64,000 nt of DNA from Salinispora fenicalii (GTDB taxonomy: Bacteria > Actinomycetota > Actinomycetes > Mycobacteriales > Micromonosporaceae), in NCBI RefSeq assembly GCF_000514815.1, contig NZ_KI911471.1, positions 435,062 to 499,061 of the forward strand, read 5' to 3'. Below the pieces are notes generated by a model, which worked only from the letters and a program-made list of their open reading frames with translations, had not been told where the DNA came from and did no database searches. Positions 25,043 to 34,089 of this stretch are shown here, in pieces. The first letter of the stretch is position 1; each line of letters starts with the position of its first letter. The translations under genes and the position numbers were made by a program.

Positions 25043-25228
25043 GTCGCCTCCCTCGTCCGTCAACCGGTCCGCCGGGCCGAAGGGTGATGCGGTCGGTGCC
25101 AGGTACGAGGGGAGTGCTGGCAGGTGCGGTGTCGCCGCGTACTCACGTTAACAAGGACCGGGCCAGTGGGGCGGCAGCGGCGCGGCGTGCCGACCGGCGT
25201 TCGGCTGACAGTGCGAGAGGATCCAGCC

Positions 25229-26443
25229 GTGAGTAGCGTCGTCGCCCCGGCCGCCGCTCGGTCGGTGCTGACTGCCCGGACTGGGGTCGTGGTGGTGTTC
25301 GCCCTCAACGGCTTCGCTATCGGGTCCTGGTTCTCCCGGGTGCCGGCGGTCCGGGAGACGCTGGACCTCTCCGCGGGCCGGCTCGGGCTGCTGTTGCTCG
25401 CGATGTCGGTCGGTGCGGTGGTGGCGATGCCCATCTCTGGTCTGGTCGTCCAGCGGCTAGGTACCGCCCGGACGGTGGTGGTGGCGACGCTGACGCTCTC
25501 GGTCGGACTGCTGGTAGCCGGTGTCTGTGCGAGCGCGATCGGCTGGTCACCTGGGGTGGCGGTGGGGCTGTTTGTCTTTGGCTACGGCACCGGTACCTGC
25601 GATGTCGCGATGAACATCGAGGGTGCTTCGGTTGAGCGGCGGCTCGGTCGTACGGTGATGCCGCGGTTTCACGCGGCGTGGAGCCTGGGTTCGGTGGCGG
25701 GCGCGGCTCTCGGTGCGGTGGCCGCTGAGGTGGGGCTGGTGTTGGCTCTCCACTTGCCGCTGGTCGGTGGGGCGGTGCTGGTCGGGATGGTCTTCGGCGC
25801 TCGAGAGTTTCTGCCGACTGCCGAGACGACATCGGCCGGCGGCAAGGTGTCGCCGGCGGCCCGCCGTCGTTCGCTGTTGGCGGCCTGGCGGGAGCCACGG
25901 ACCCTGCTGATCGGCCTGTTTGTGCTGGTAGCGGCGTTCAGTGAGGGGAGCGCCACCGACTGGGTCGCGATTGCGTTCGTTGATGGGTATGGCGTCAGTG
26001 AGGCGGCCGGGGCCGTCGTGTTCGGGGTGTTCGTGGTCGGCATGACCATTGGCCGGACCACCGGCACCCTCGCCCTGGACCGGTGGGGGCGGGTGCCGGT
26101 GCTCAGCGGTGCGATCCTGCTCGCGGTGGCCGGCGTGGGCATGGCGGTACTGGCTGATTCCGAGCCAGTAGCGGCCGTCGGCGTGGCGTTCTGGGGCCTC
26201 GGCGGCTCGCTCAGCTTCCCGGTGGGGATGAGCGCGGCGGCCGACGAGGAGAAGCGCGCACCGGCCCGGGTCAGCGTGGTCGCCGCGATCGGCTACACCG
26301 CTTTCCTCGCCGACCCGCCCTTGCTCGGCGTGATCGGGGATCGGGTCGGGGCGCTGCACGCCCTGCTGGTGGTACCGATTCTGCTGCTGTTGTCGGTCGC
26401 GTTGGTGCCAGCCACCCGCCCTCCTCGCGGACACCCCGAGTAA
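25229..26443 (+). CDS. MFS transporter, paralogue 1
   Basis: A 404-residue major facilitator protein with about twelve membrane segments. The conserved cytoplasmic loop after helix 2 reads SGLVVQRLGTARTV, helix 4-5 has FGYGTGTCDVAMNIEGASVERRLGR, and the mid-loop is followed by LALDRWGRVPVL in the second half. This pattern fits the small-solute/sugar or drug efflux MFS proteins often encoded with LacI regulators. The GTG at 25229 follows GAGAGG by 8 nt and aligns with the start of paralogue 2 at 28443; the longer in-frame extension was rejected. It is about four-fifths identical by eye to paralogue 2, so one arose by duplication. Confidence 0.85.
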   Translation: MSSVVAPAAARSVLTARTGVVVVFALNGFAIGSWFSRVPAVRETLDLSAGRLGLLLLAMSVGAVVAMPISGLVVQRLGTARTVVVATLTLSVGLLVAGVCASAIGWSPGVAVGLFVFGYGTGTCDVAMNIEGASVERRLGRTVMPRFHAAWSLGSVAGAALGAVAAEVGLVLALHLPLVGGAVLVGMVFGAREFLPTAETTSAGGKVSPAARRRSLLAAWREPRTLLIGLFVLVAAFSEGSATDWVAIAFVDGYGVSEAAGAVVFGVFVVGMTIGRTTGTLALDRWGRVPVLSGAILLAVAGVGMAVLADSEPVAAVGVAFWGLGGSLSFPVGMSAAADEEKRAPARVSVVAAIGYTAFLADPPLLGVIGDRVGALHALLVVPILLLLSVALVPATRPPRGHPE

Positions 26444-26547
26444 TCGCCGAAGCGAGAAAACCGGAAGCACCCGACCTCATCGCGGACGACGGATGCGCCT
26501 CACCCCCGCAGCAGCCTCGCGCCGCTGTTGCCGGTGGACAAGACTCA

Positions 26548-27195
26548 TCAGCTCTGTGGCGGTGCCACGGTCTCCAGGGCGTCGATGCTGCCGGACATGA
26601 TCGTGCGAATGTGATCGGTGATGTGTTGCAACGGCCAGTCCCACCAGGCAAGCGCCATCAGCCGGGCAACCTCCACTTCGTGGAAGCGGCGGCGGATCAC
26701 CCGGGCCGGGTTGCCGCCGACGATGCTGTATTCGGGGACATCGTCAACGACAACAGATCCAGAAGCAACGATCGCCCCGCTACCGATGTGGACGCCGGGC
26801 ATAACCATGGTGTGGTAGCCGAACCACACGTCGTTACCGACTACCGTGTCACCCCGTCCGGGCAGGTTGGTGATGAGATCGAAGTGTTCGCTCCAGGAGC
26901 CACCCATTATCGGAAACGGGAAGGTTGAGGGCCCGTCCATGCGGTGATTGGCGCCGTTCATAATGAACCGTACGCCCTCGCCCAGCGCGCAGAACTTCCC
27001 GATTACCAGTCGCTCCGGCCCGTAGTGATAGAGAACGTTGCGAACCTCGAAGGCGGTCGGATCGTCCGGGTCATCGTAGTAGGTGAACTCCCCGACTTCG
27101 ATCAGTGGCGAGGTGATCAGTGGCTTCAGCAGCACCACACGTGGTTGTCCGGGCATTGGATGTAGGACATCCGGATCAGCTGGAGTGCCCGTCAT
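26548..27195 (-). CDS. CatB/Vat-type xenobiotic O-acetyltransferase
   Basis: A 215-residue left-handed beta-helix acetyltransferase. Hexapeptide repeats run through LVIGKFCALGEGVRFIMNG and DTVVGNDVWFGYHTMVMPG to VHIGSGAIVASGSVVVDDV, and NHRMDGPSTFPF (near residues 82-93) carries the catalytic His of the chloramphenicol/streptogramin acetyltransferase group. It should transfer acetyl from acetyl-CoA to a hydroxyl of a small molecule; resistance to an antibiotic is possible but the substrate is not certain, since housekeeping homologues exist. AAGGAAG precedes the ATG by 6 nt. It lies between two MFS paralogues and beside a LacI regulator, consistent with a detoxification or sugar-modification cassette. 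Confidence 0.85.
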   Translation of the reverse strand: MTGTPADPDVLHPMPGQPRVVLLKPLITSPLIEVGEFTYYDDPDDPTAFEVRNVLYHYGPERLVIGKFCALGEGVRFIMNGANHRMDGPSTFPFPIMGGSWSEHFDLITNLPGRGDTVVGNDVWFGYHTMVMPGVHIGSGAIVASGSVVVDDVPEYSIVGGNPARVIRRRFHEVEVARLMALAWWDWPLQHITDHIRTIMSGSIDALETVAPPQS

Positions 27196-27290
27196 CGCAA
27201 CTTCCTTCTGGGGTGAAAGGTGGAAACCAGGACTGTGCTGGCCAAGCGGGAGGCTATCACCGCGCCTATTTTGCGGAGAAGCGCGTTGCG

Positions 27291-28277
27291 TCAGCCGCTC
27301 ATCCGGTGCACCGGGCGGGACGGAAAGAGCGTTGGCGGTAGGACCGCCTCGCCGTTGAGTGCGGCGGTCACGGCGGCTGTCGCGATTCCGGCCACCGGGT
27401 GGGTGGACGTGGTGAGCGAGGGGTTGGTCATCGCGGCCAGTGGGGTGTCGTCAAAGCCCGTCACCGCGATGTCCCCGGGGACCTGGACGCCATCGCGAAG
27501 GAGCCCGTTGATCACGCCGAACGAGGTCACGTCGCTGGCGCCGACGATGGCGTCGGTGTCCGGCCAGCGGGCCAGAACCTCCCGGGCCGCGGCACGTCCC
27601 CGGTCCGCGGTGAAGTCACCCCGAACCAGCCGGGGCGGCAGGCCGGCCGCTCGCAGCACCGCCCGGTAGGCGCGCACCGAGCGGCCGGCGCAAGGTAGCC
27701 AGCGAGAACCACTGATCATGGCGATGCGGCGGCGGCCAGTCGCGTACAGGTGCTCCACCAGCGCTGTGGTGCCGCCGCCGTTGTCGATGTCGAAGGAGGC
27801 CACCAGGGGAGAGCCGACGCCGAGCGAGGCGACCCGGCCCCTCAGCGTCGGGGGCACGGCGGCCAGGACCGTGGGAGTGGTGTTGACCAGGATCAGCCCG
27901 CTCACTCCGCGCTGCTCGCCGAGGCGGCGCAACTGGGCCAGGTCCCGGGTCGGCAGCCAGTGTAGGGCCACGCCGACGCCGTGCGGGGCGCAGACCCGGG
28001 CGGCGGCGCCGACCACCTGGTCGACGTACGGGTCTTCGAGCACCCGGGGCGAGGTGCCGTGGACCACTGTGTCCAGCCGCACACCGGTGCCGCGGACCAG
28101 GGCGCGGGCGGCCGGGTTCGGCATGTAGCCGAGCTGTTCGGCGGCGGCAGTGACCCGGTCGCGGGTGTGGGCCGCGGCGTACCCGTTCTTGGCGAGCACC
28201 CGAGAGGCGGTGGCCCGGGAGACGTCGGCCGCCCGCGCCACATCCGCCAGCGTCGGCGCGCGCTGCGGTGCCGGCAT
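27291..28277 (-). CDS. LacI-family transcriptional regulator
   Basis: A 328-residue regulator with an N-terminal helix-turn-helix (LADVARAADVSRATASRVL, residues 10-28), a hinge helix (NPAARALVRG) and a periplasmic-binding-type sensor domain (FDDTPLAAMTNPSLTTSTHP near the C-terminus), so it should respond to a sugar or similar ligand. It is divergent from MFS paralogue 2, and the spacer contains a perfect palindrome (28375-28390) of the kind LacI proteins bind. ATG start. Probable role: repressor of the MFS gene and perhaps itself. Confidence 0.92.
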   Translation of the reverse strand: MPAPQRAPTLADVARAADVSRATASRVLAKNGYAAAHTRDRVTAAAEQLGYMPNPAARALVRGTGVRLDTVVHGTSPRVLEDPYVDQVVGAAARVCAPHGVGVALHWLPTRDLAQLRRLGEQRGVSGLILVNTTPTVLAAVPPTLRGRVASLGVGSPLVASFDIDNGGGTTALVEHLYATGRRRIAMISGSRWLPCAGRSVRAYRAVLRAAGLPPRLVRGDFTADRGRAAAREVLARWPDTDAIVGASDVTSFGVINGLLRDGVQVPGDIAVTGFDDTPLAAMTNPSLTTSTHPVAGIATAAVTAALNGEAVLPPTLFPSRPVHRMSG

Positions 28278-28374
28278 CGTGATCCCCTCCCCGTTCCCGC
28301 CGTCGGGCGACGTGTGGTCAGGACATTATTGCTCGGCTCGACGGCGATGGCCTGCGAAGACTTTTTGGTTTGCA

Positions 28375-28390
28375 CTGAGAACGTTCTCAG
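28375..28390. promoter_or_regulatory. Perfect 16-bp palindrome, probable LacI-family operator
   Basis: CTGAGAACGTTCTCAG is perfectly self-complementary with a central CG, as in LacI/PurR-type operators. It lies 97 bp upstream of the regulator start and 52 bp upstream of the MFS gene start, so it can control both. A related core, CGAACGTTCG, occurs at 29674-29683 after the MFS gene. Confidence 0.8.
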
Positions 28391-28442
28391 GGGTGTGCTC
28401 GTGCGGTCCGCCCTGATCACTTTGCGCGAGAGGACCCCTGTC

Positions 28443-29657
28443 GTGAACAGCGTTACTACTCCGGTCGCCCCCGCTGCCCGCCCTCGGTCGGTGCTGGCCG
28501 CCCGCACCGGGGTCGCGGTGGCGTTCGCCCTCAACGGACTCGCCATCGGGTCCTGGTTTGCCCGGATACCGGCGGTCCGAGAGGCACTCGACCTCAGCGC
28601 GGGTCGGCTCGGGCTGCTGCTGCTCGCCATGTCGACGGGAGCGGTGGTGGCAATGCCCACCTCCGGTCTGGTCGCCCAGCGGTTGGGTACCGCCCGGACG
28701 GTGGCGCTGGGGGCCCTTCTGGTCTCCGTGGGCTTGGGGACCGCCGGTGTCTTCGCCAGCACGGCCGCCTGGCTGCCCGGGGTTGCGGTGGGCCTCTTCG
28801 CCTTCGGCTATGGCACCGGCACCTGGGATGTCGCGATGAACATCGAGGGCGCTGCCGTTGAGCGACGGCTCGGCCGCACGATCATGCCTCGGTTTCACGC
28901 CGCGTGGAGCCTGGGCTCGGTAGCCGGGGCCGGCCTCGGTGCGGTGGCCGCCCAGGTGGGGCTGGCGGTGGCCGTCCACCTGCCGCTGACCGCCGGGGTG
29001 GTGCTGGTCGGCGCGGTGTTTGGCGCCCGGGCCTTCCTACCGGTCTCCGAGACAACGCCGGCCGCCGACGGAGCCTCCCCGGCAGCCCGCCGCCGGGCGC
29101 TGCTGGCCGCCTGGCGGGAACCACGGACCCTGCTGATCGGTCTGTTTGTACTGGTCGCGGCGTTCAGCGAAGGGGCTGCCACCGACTGGGTCGCGGTCGC
29201 ATTCGTGGACGGCTACGGCGTCACCGAGGCGGCCGGAGCCGCCGTCTACGGCGTGTTCGTGATCGGCATGACCATCGGCCGGACCGTCGGCACCCTCGCC
29301 CTGGACCGCTGGGGCCGGGTATCCGTGCTCGGCACCACGATCCTGCTTGCCGTGGTCGGCGCGAGCGTGGCGGTGCTGGCCGGTTCCGGGCCGGTCGCGG
29401 TCGCCGGCGTAGCGTTGTGGGGCCTTGGCATTGCCCTCAGCTTCCCGGTGGGGATGAGCGCAGCGGCCGACGAGGAGGAGCATGCCCCGGCCCGGGTCAG
29501 CGTGGTGGCCGTGATCGGCTACACCGCGTTCCTCGCCGGAGCGCCCCTGTTGGGCCTGCTCGGGGACCGGGTCGGGACGCTGCACGCCCTGTTGGTCGTG
29601 CCGATTCTGCTACTGCCGTCGCTGGCGTTGCTGCCGGTGACCCGCCCTCCTCGCTGA
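28443..29657 (+). CDS. MFS transporter, paralogue 2
   Basis: A 404-residue MFS protein, very close to the protein at 25229 over its whole length (shared WSLGSVAGA, EPRTLLIGLFVLVAAFSEG and FPVGMSAAADEE blocks). It begins with GTG at 28443 preceded by GAGAGG, the same start context as paralogue 1. The palindrome at 28375 is in its promoter region, so this copy is likely the regulated one. Twelve membrane segments are expected; the substrate is unknown, with a sugar or acetylated xenobiotic suggested by the neighbours. Confidence 0.9.
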   Translation: MNSVTTPVAPAARPRSVLAARTGVAVAFALNGLAIGSWFARIPAVREALDLSAGRLGLLLLAMSTGAVVAMPTSGLVAQRLGTARTVALGALLVSVGLGTAGVFASTAAWLPGVAVGLFAFGYGTGTWDVAMNIEGAAVERRLGRTIMPRFHAAWSLGSVAGAGLGAVAAQVGLAVAVHLPLTAGVVLVGAVFGARAFLPVSETTPAADGASPAARRRALLAAWREPRTLLIGLFVLVAAFSEGAATDWVAVAFVDGYGVTEAAGAAVYGVFVIGMTIGRTVGTLALDRWGRVSVLGTTILLAVVGASVAVLAGSGPVAVAGVALWGLGIALSFPVGMSAAADEEEHAPARVSVVAVIGYTAFLAGAPLLGLLGDRVGTLHALLVVPILLLPSLALLPVTRPPR

Positions 29658-30004
29658 CCGTACTGGCGGCCGGCGAACGTTCGGGCCACCGTGAGTATCG
29701 TCGAAGGTCGTCGTCCGGAGGCCCAGTTGATCCGACCCCTGGCGCACCACTTTGTCGGTGCCGCTGCCGCCTGGTTGGGGGCTGCACCCGTCAGCTGATC
29801 TGGCGGGCGGCCGAGGATGGCGGCCGGTGCCGGCCGGGGCGGGCACCAGCTGATTGACCGGCAGGTGTTCCCCGCCGACTTCGGACATCCGGCCTCGTAC
29901 CGGAGCAGCGGCGCGTACGTTGACAGCCAAGGGTGGTGTTGACGCCACCCGGCCGCTGCCCGAGCCACCGCCGGACCCCGCACGATGAGGGAATTGGGGG
30001 CATC
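29658..30004. other. 347-bp spacer with a short duplicated gene end
   Basis: No gene was recognised. The spacer contains the palindrome CGAACGTTCG (29674-29683) and, at 29787-29811, a 25-bp exact copy of the 3' end of the FAD dehydrogenase gene that lies at 30883-30907. A GGGGG tract just before 30005 may serve as ribosome binding site for the next gene. Confidence 0.6.
29787..29811. repeat. 25-bp direct repeat, copy 1
   Basis: Identical to 30883-30907, starting CCCGTCAGCTGATC and ending GGGCGGC. The other copy includes the stop codon of the FAD dehydrogenase gene; this copy is outside any recognised gene, so it is probably the duplicated one. Confidence 0.85.
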
Positions 30005-30784
30005 GTGAGCATCAAGCAGAGTTTCGCCTGGTGGTCGTTCGCGGAGGCGCCGCAGCAGGTGCCCGACCTGTTGCAACAGGCCGCGACCATCGGCTACCAG
30101 GGCGTCGAATTCCTGCCCCGCGACCGCTGGCAGGAGGCCTACGACCTGGGCCTGCAACTGACGGCTATCGATGTTCATGAGTGTGTCGAGGTCGGCTTCA
30201 GTGATCGGGCCAATCATCGGGTGCTGGCCGATGAGGTGCGCCGCAACCTGGACATCGCGATCGCCGGAGGGGTGCGCAACCTTGCGGTCGTTTCGGGCGA
30301 CTGGTCCGGCCCTCCGCATGATGGGGTCAGCATCTGCGCCGAGGGTCTGGCGCCCCTCGCCGCTGAAGCCGAGGCCGCCAATGTGCGGCTGTTGCTGGAG
30401 CCGCTGAACACGAAGGTGGATCATCCCGGGCAGGAGTGCGACTCAACGGACTGGGCGGCGGCGGTCATCGAACAGGTCGGCTCGCCGGCACTGCTGATGC
30501 TCTATGACATGTACCACATGCAGATCATGGAAGGTAACCTGATTCGGACAATAAGGGAGAAATTTCCGCTTATCGGCCACGTCCATGCGGCCGGTGTGCC
30601 GGGCAGAGCCGAACTCGACGACCGCCAAGAGGTGAACTGGCGGGCGATCGCCGCAGCGCTGCGGGAGCTCGACTACCCCGGATACGTGACCCACGAGTTC
30701 ATCCCGCGGGGCGACCCGGTCGCCGCACTGCGGCAGGCCTTCGAAATCTTCGCCCAGCCGGCCGTTGAGGCCGCCCGCAGTTGA
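30005..30784 (+). CDS. Hydroxypyruvate isomerase-like sugar isomerase/epimerase
   Basis: A 259-residue TIM-barrel protein of the xylose-isomerase-like family. Metal-binding residues are suggested by LLLEPLNTKVDHPG (Glu near residue 136), LLMLYDMYHMQIMEG (Asp and His near 165-180), GHVHAAGVPGR and the final THEFIP Glu. The Asn-Thr-Lys-x-Asp-His-Pro-Gly stretch is typical of hydroxypyruvate isomerases (Hyi), which interconvert hydroxypyruvate and tartronate semialdehyde. GTG start; the upstream in-frame GTG-less extension has no family similarity. It is flanked by the 25-bp direct repeats and stands alone, so its pathway is not shown by context. Confidence 0.85.
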   Translation: MSIKQSFAWWSFAEAPQQVPDLLQQAATIGYQGVEFLPRDRWQEAYDLGLQLTAIDVHECVEVGFSDRANHRVLADEVRRNLDIAIAGGVRNLAVVSGDWSGPPHDGVSICAEGLAPLAAEAEAANVRLLLEPLNTKVDHPGQECDSTDWAAAVIEQVGSPALLMLYDMYHMQIMEGNLIRTIREKFPLIGHVHAAGVPGRAELDDRQEVNWRAIAAALRELDYPGYVTHEFIPRGDPVAALRQAFEIFAQPAVEAARS

Positions 30785-30882
30785 CCGGGCATCCGGACCG
30801 CGCCCAACTGCGGTGCCGGTCGGCGTTCTCCACGGACGGTGGACGTCTACCTCGCAAACAACGGCGGCCCCGCCGGGCGTCG

Positions 30883-30907
30883 CCCGTCAGCTGATCTGGC
30901 GGGCGGC
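30883..30907. repeat. 25-bp direct repeat, copy 2
   Basis: Contains the TGA stop (30887-30889) and last codons of the FAD dehydrogenase gene. With copy 1 at 29787-29811 it brackets the isomerase gene in direct orientation. Confidence 0.85.
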
Positions 30908-32542
30908 GGCGCGACCGGCGACCCGGCCGGAGAAGAGACAGCCGCCGAGGAACGAGCCCTCCAGGGCGTTGTAGCCCATCATGCCGCCACCGCCGAACCC
31001 GGCGACCTCGCCGGCGGCGTAGAGGCCGGGAAAAGCGTCGCCGTCGCGGGTCCGGCAGCGACCGTCCAGGTCGGTCTCCAGCCCCCCGAGGGTCTTGCGG
31101 GAGAGGACGTTGAGCCGTACGGCGATCAAGGGTCCGGCCTTCGGATCCAGGAGGCGATGCGGCGCGGCGACCCGCAGGAGCCGGTCACCGCGGTACGTGC
31201 GGGCGGAGCGGATCGCCTTGACCTGAGCATCCTTGCTGAATGTGTTGGTGAGCTGTCGGTCCCGTTCGGCGACGAGCGTACGGATCCGGCCCAGGTCGAT
31301 CGCCGGCACGTCCGGGTCGGCGATGCGGTTCATCCCGGCGACGAGGTCGTCGAGGGTGTCCGCGACGACGAAGTCCTCGCCGTGCCGCTTGAACGCCTCG
31401 ACCGGGCCGGGAGCACCGGCCCGCACCCGGGACAGCAGCAGCTTGAGGTCCTTGCCGGTCAGGTCCGGGTTCTGCTCGGAGCCGGAGAGAGCGAACTCCT
31501 TCTCGATGATCTTCTGAGTCAGTAGGAACCAGGAGTAGTCGTAGCCGCTGTGGCGTAGGTGACGCAGTGTGCCGAGGGTGTCGAAGCCGGGGAAGTACGG
31601 GGCCGGCAGCCGGTTGCCGGCGGCGTCCAGCCAGAGTGAGGACGGTCCGGGCAGGATGCGAATTCCGTGGTTCTCCCAGATCGGATCCCAGTTCCGTAAC
31701 CCTTCGACGTAGTGCCACATCCGGTCCGGGTTGATGATGTTGGCGCCGGCCTCCTCGGCGATGCCCAGCATCCGGCCGTCCACGTGGGCCGGCACTCCGG
31801 CCACCATCCGCTTCGGCGGGCTGCCGAGCCGCGCCGGCCACGCCCGGCGGATCAGGTCGTGGTTGCCGCCAATCCCGCCGCTGGTGACGATGACGGCCTG
31901 GGCGCGGGCCTGGAACTCGCCGACCACGGTTCGGCTGCTCGGTCGGCCGCGCTCGGCCGTGGTCGGCTCCAGCCGGCTGCCGTGCACCCCGACCACCGCA
32001 CCGGCTTCCACGAGTAGCCCGTCAACCTGGTGGCGGAACGCGAACCGGATCCGTCCGGTGTCGACGTGCGCCCGTACCCGTCGCTCGAACGGCTCCACCA
32101 CACCGGGTCCGGTGCCCCAGGTGATGTGGAACCGCGGAACCGAATTGCCGTGCCCATGGGACCGACCGTCGCCGCGTTCGGCCCAGCCGACCACCGGGAA
32201 GAAGCGATGCCCGTACTGCCGCAGCCAGGACCGTTTCTCTCCGGCGGCGAACTCTAAGTACGCCTCGGCCCAGGCGCGCGGCCACCGGTCCTCGTCGCGG
32301 TCGAACTGGGCGCTGCCGAACCAGTCCTGCCGGGCCAACTCGAGGGAGTCCCGAACGCCCATCCGCCGCTGCTCGGGGCTGTCAACCAGGAACAGCCCGC
32401 CCAGGCTCCAGAACGCCTGCCCGCCCAGGTTCTGCTCCCCCTCTTGGTCAACGAGGAGCACGCTCCGGCCGAGGTCTGCTGCCTCGGCGGCGGCGACTAG
32501 CCCGGCCAGACCGGCTCCAACCACGACGACGTCAGCTTCCAC
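30887..32542 (-). CDS. FAD-binding dehydrogenase (fumarate reductase/3-ketosteroid dehydrogenase-like)
   Basis: A 551-residue flavoprotein. The N-terminal VVVVGAGLAGLVAAAEAADLG motif (starting at residue 5) binds FAD, with the GGQAFWSLGGLFL block near residues 40-52 and the C-terminal GLYAAGEVAGFGGGGMMGYNALEGS (positions about 513-537) closing the FAD site. It belongs to the actinobacterial group annotated as FAD-binding dehydrogenases, related to delta-1-ketosteroid dehydrogenase and flavocytochrome fumarate reductases. The electron acceptor and substrate are unknown. It is divergent from a PucR regulator across 201 bp, suggesting control by it. Confidence 0.88.
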   Translation of the reverse strand: MEADVVVVGAGLAGLVAAAEAADLGRSVLLVDQEGEQNLGGQAFWSLGGLFLVDSPEQRRMGVRDSLELARQDWFGSAQFDRDEDRWPRAWAEAYLEFAAGEKRSWLRQYGHRFFPVVGWAERGDGRSHGHGNSVPRFHITWGTGPGVVEPFERRVRAHVDTGRIRFAFRHQVDGLLVEAGAVVGVHGSRLEPTTAERGRPSSRTVVGEFQARAQAVIVTSGGIGGNHDLIRRAWPARLGSPPKRMVAGVPAHVDGRMLGIAEEAGANIINPDRMWHYVEGLRNWDPIWENHGIRILPGPSSLWLDAAGNRLPAPYFPGFDTLGTLRHLRHSGYDYSWFLLTQKIIEKEFALSGSEQNPDLTGKDLKLLLSRVRAGAPGPVEAFKRHGEDFVVADTLDDLVAGMNRIADPDVPAIDLGRIRTLVAERDRQLTNTFSKDAQVKAIRSARTYRGDRLLRVAAPHRLLDPKAGPLIAVRLNVLSRKTLGGLETDLDGRCRTRDGDAFPGLYAAGEVAGFGGGGMMGYNALEGSFLGGCLFSGRVAGRAAARQIS

Positions 32543-32743
32543 GGATGCCTCCTATCGGTGGGGCGGGCATTGACCCGCTTCCGGGCCGATCGCGGGGAGC
32601 GGGGCGGCGCCGGGGGTTGCCCCACCGTGCCGCAGTCAATCGAGTGACGCCACCAGTTCCGCGCCGGGTGAGCATGAGTATTGTCAACCCGCGCGGTTCG
32701 GGGATGGTCGGGCCGGCTGGCAGTGCGAGGGGCGGTGACCGGG

Positions 32744-33952
32744 GTGGGCCTCGCGGAACGACTGTTCGTGCATCGGATGCTCACCGAGCGTAGCTCAATG
32801 CTCGTGGATGAGATGGTCGGCGCGGTCGTCGACCAGGTCCCGATCTACCGCGGACTCAGCGACACCCAACTGCAGGAGGTCACGGCCATCGCCCAGTGGG
32901 CCGTCACCCGGCTCACCGAGATGTGGGTCGACGGCACTCGGCTGACCGCCCGGGACATCAGCCGCTTTCGGGGCATCGGCGCCACCCGCGCCACCGACGG
33001 CCGGCCACTGCTGGCGGTGCTGCGCGCCTATCGGGTCGCGGCAGCTGTCATCACGGACGCCATCGCCGAGCACGCCCCGCCCGGCCTGACCGTCGTCGAC
33101 CTCGCCGCGCTGGTGCAGGCCCTCGTCGCCGCGCTCGACGAGCTGTCCGAGGCGTTGGCCAACGGCTATCAGCACAAGGCCGCCGAGTTGATTACCGACC
33201 GGCGCCAACTGATCGAAGAATTCCTGCATGATCTGCTCGCCGGTCGCCAAACCTCGCCCGGCGCCCTCGCCGACCGTACCGAGCAGCTCAACATCCGCGT
33301 TCCCGCCAGCTTCGGTCTCCTCCTCGCCGTCGGCGACCCGATGAGCCCGGAGACCCACCCGGCCCGGGTCGCCACGCTCGTTGAGGCCCCAGTCGTTGCC
33401 GCGGACCACGGCCCGGTCGATCTGAGTACCGGTGCGCTGCTGAGTACGATGCGGGCCGGCGCGGGTGTCCTGCTGCTCCCGGACGAGCACGATCAGTCCG
33501 CGGTGGTGACGGCGGTGGCCGCCGGCGGTTGGCGGGCCTGTCTGATCAGCGGCGCTTCCCCGGCAACCCTGCCCCAGGACTACCGGGCGGCGGTCGCCGC
33601 GCTCGAGCACGCACCGGTGGCGGCGTTCGCCCGCCGGACCGTCCTCGACCGCGGCGACGCGCTCACCGTCGCGGTACTGCACGGCGCGCCTCCTGTTGAC
33701 CGTGCTGCGCTGCACGCCGCGGTCCTCGGGCCGGTGCTCACCCCCGCCAACGCCCACCTGCTCGAAGGGCTGCACGCGTACCTCACCCACGGGTCGGCGG
33801 TCGAGGCCGCGACCGCGGTCGGACTGCACCCGCAGACCATGCGCCATCGGCTCCGCCGGCTCACCGAGCTCACCGGCCGCAGTCTGACCCACTCCTGGGA
33901 CCGGCTCGTGCTCGCGGTGACGCACGCCTCACTCCCGCCCCCGGGGCGGTGA
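32744..33952 (+). CDS. PucR/CdaR-family transcriptional regulator
   Basis: A roughly 402-residue regulator. The C-terminal helix-turn-helix of the PucR type is LLEGLHAYLTHGSAVEAATAVG followed by HPQTMRHRLRRLTELTG (last 60 residues). The middle resembles a degenerate GGDEF/CdaR-type domain, and the N-terminal 150 residues are helical. Such proteins usually activate or repress a neighbouring catabolic gene, here most likely the divergent FAD dehydrogenase. The start is uncertain: GTG 32744 (GAGGGG 11 nt upstream), GTG 32735, TTG 32681 and ATG 32774 are all in frame. No effector can be read from sequence. Confidence 0.8.
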   Translation: MGLAERLFVHRMLTERSSMLVDEMVGAVVDQVPIYRGLSDTQLQEVTAIAQWAVTRLTEMWVDGTRLTARDISRFRGIGATRATDGRPLLAVLRAYRVAAAVITDAIAEHAPPGLTVVDLAALVQALVAALDELSEALANGYQHKAAELITDRRQLIEEFLHDLLAGRQTSPGALADRTEQLNIRVPASFGLLLAVGDPMSPETHPARVATLVEAPVVAADHGPVDLSTGALLSTMRAGAGVLLLPDEHDQSAVVTAVAAGGWRACLISGASPATLPQDYRAAVAALEHAPVAAFARRTVLDRGDALTVAVLHGAPPVDRAALHAAVLGPVLTPANAHLLEGLHAYLTHGSAVEAATAVGLHPQTMRHRLRRLTELTGRSLTHSWDRLVLAVTHASLPPPGR

Positions 33953-34089
33953 GCCGGCCGGCCCCGCGGACCTGGCTCCGACCCGCTCCCGGCGTACCCT
34001 CAGCACGGACTCAGGGGGCGTACAGATGGCGTTCAGCCAAGGGTGGTGCACTGGAGGCCGGCGGCACTGGAACGTCAAGGAGGAGCGGC

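Noticed and set aside
25130..25228. GTTAAC-containing stretch as a second LacI operator before MFS paralogue 1
   Set aside because: It shares only a short ACGTTA core with the perfect palindrome at 28375 and is not self-complementary over a useful length.
29924..34050. Repeated motif CAGCCAAGGGTGGTG at about 29926 and 34035
   Set aside because: A 15-bp match is expected about once by chance in a window of this size and the two contexts are unrelated.
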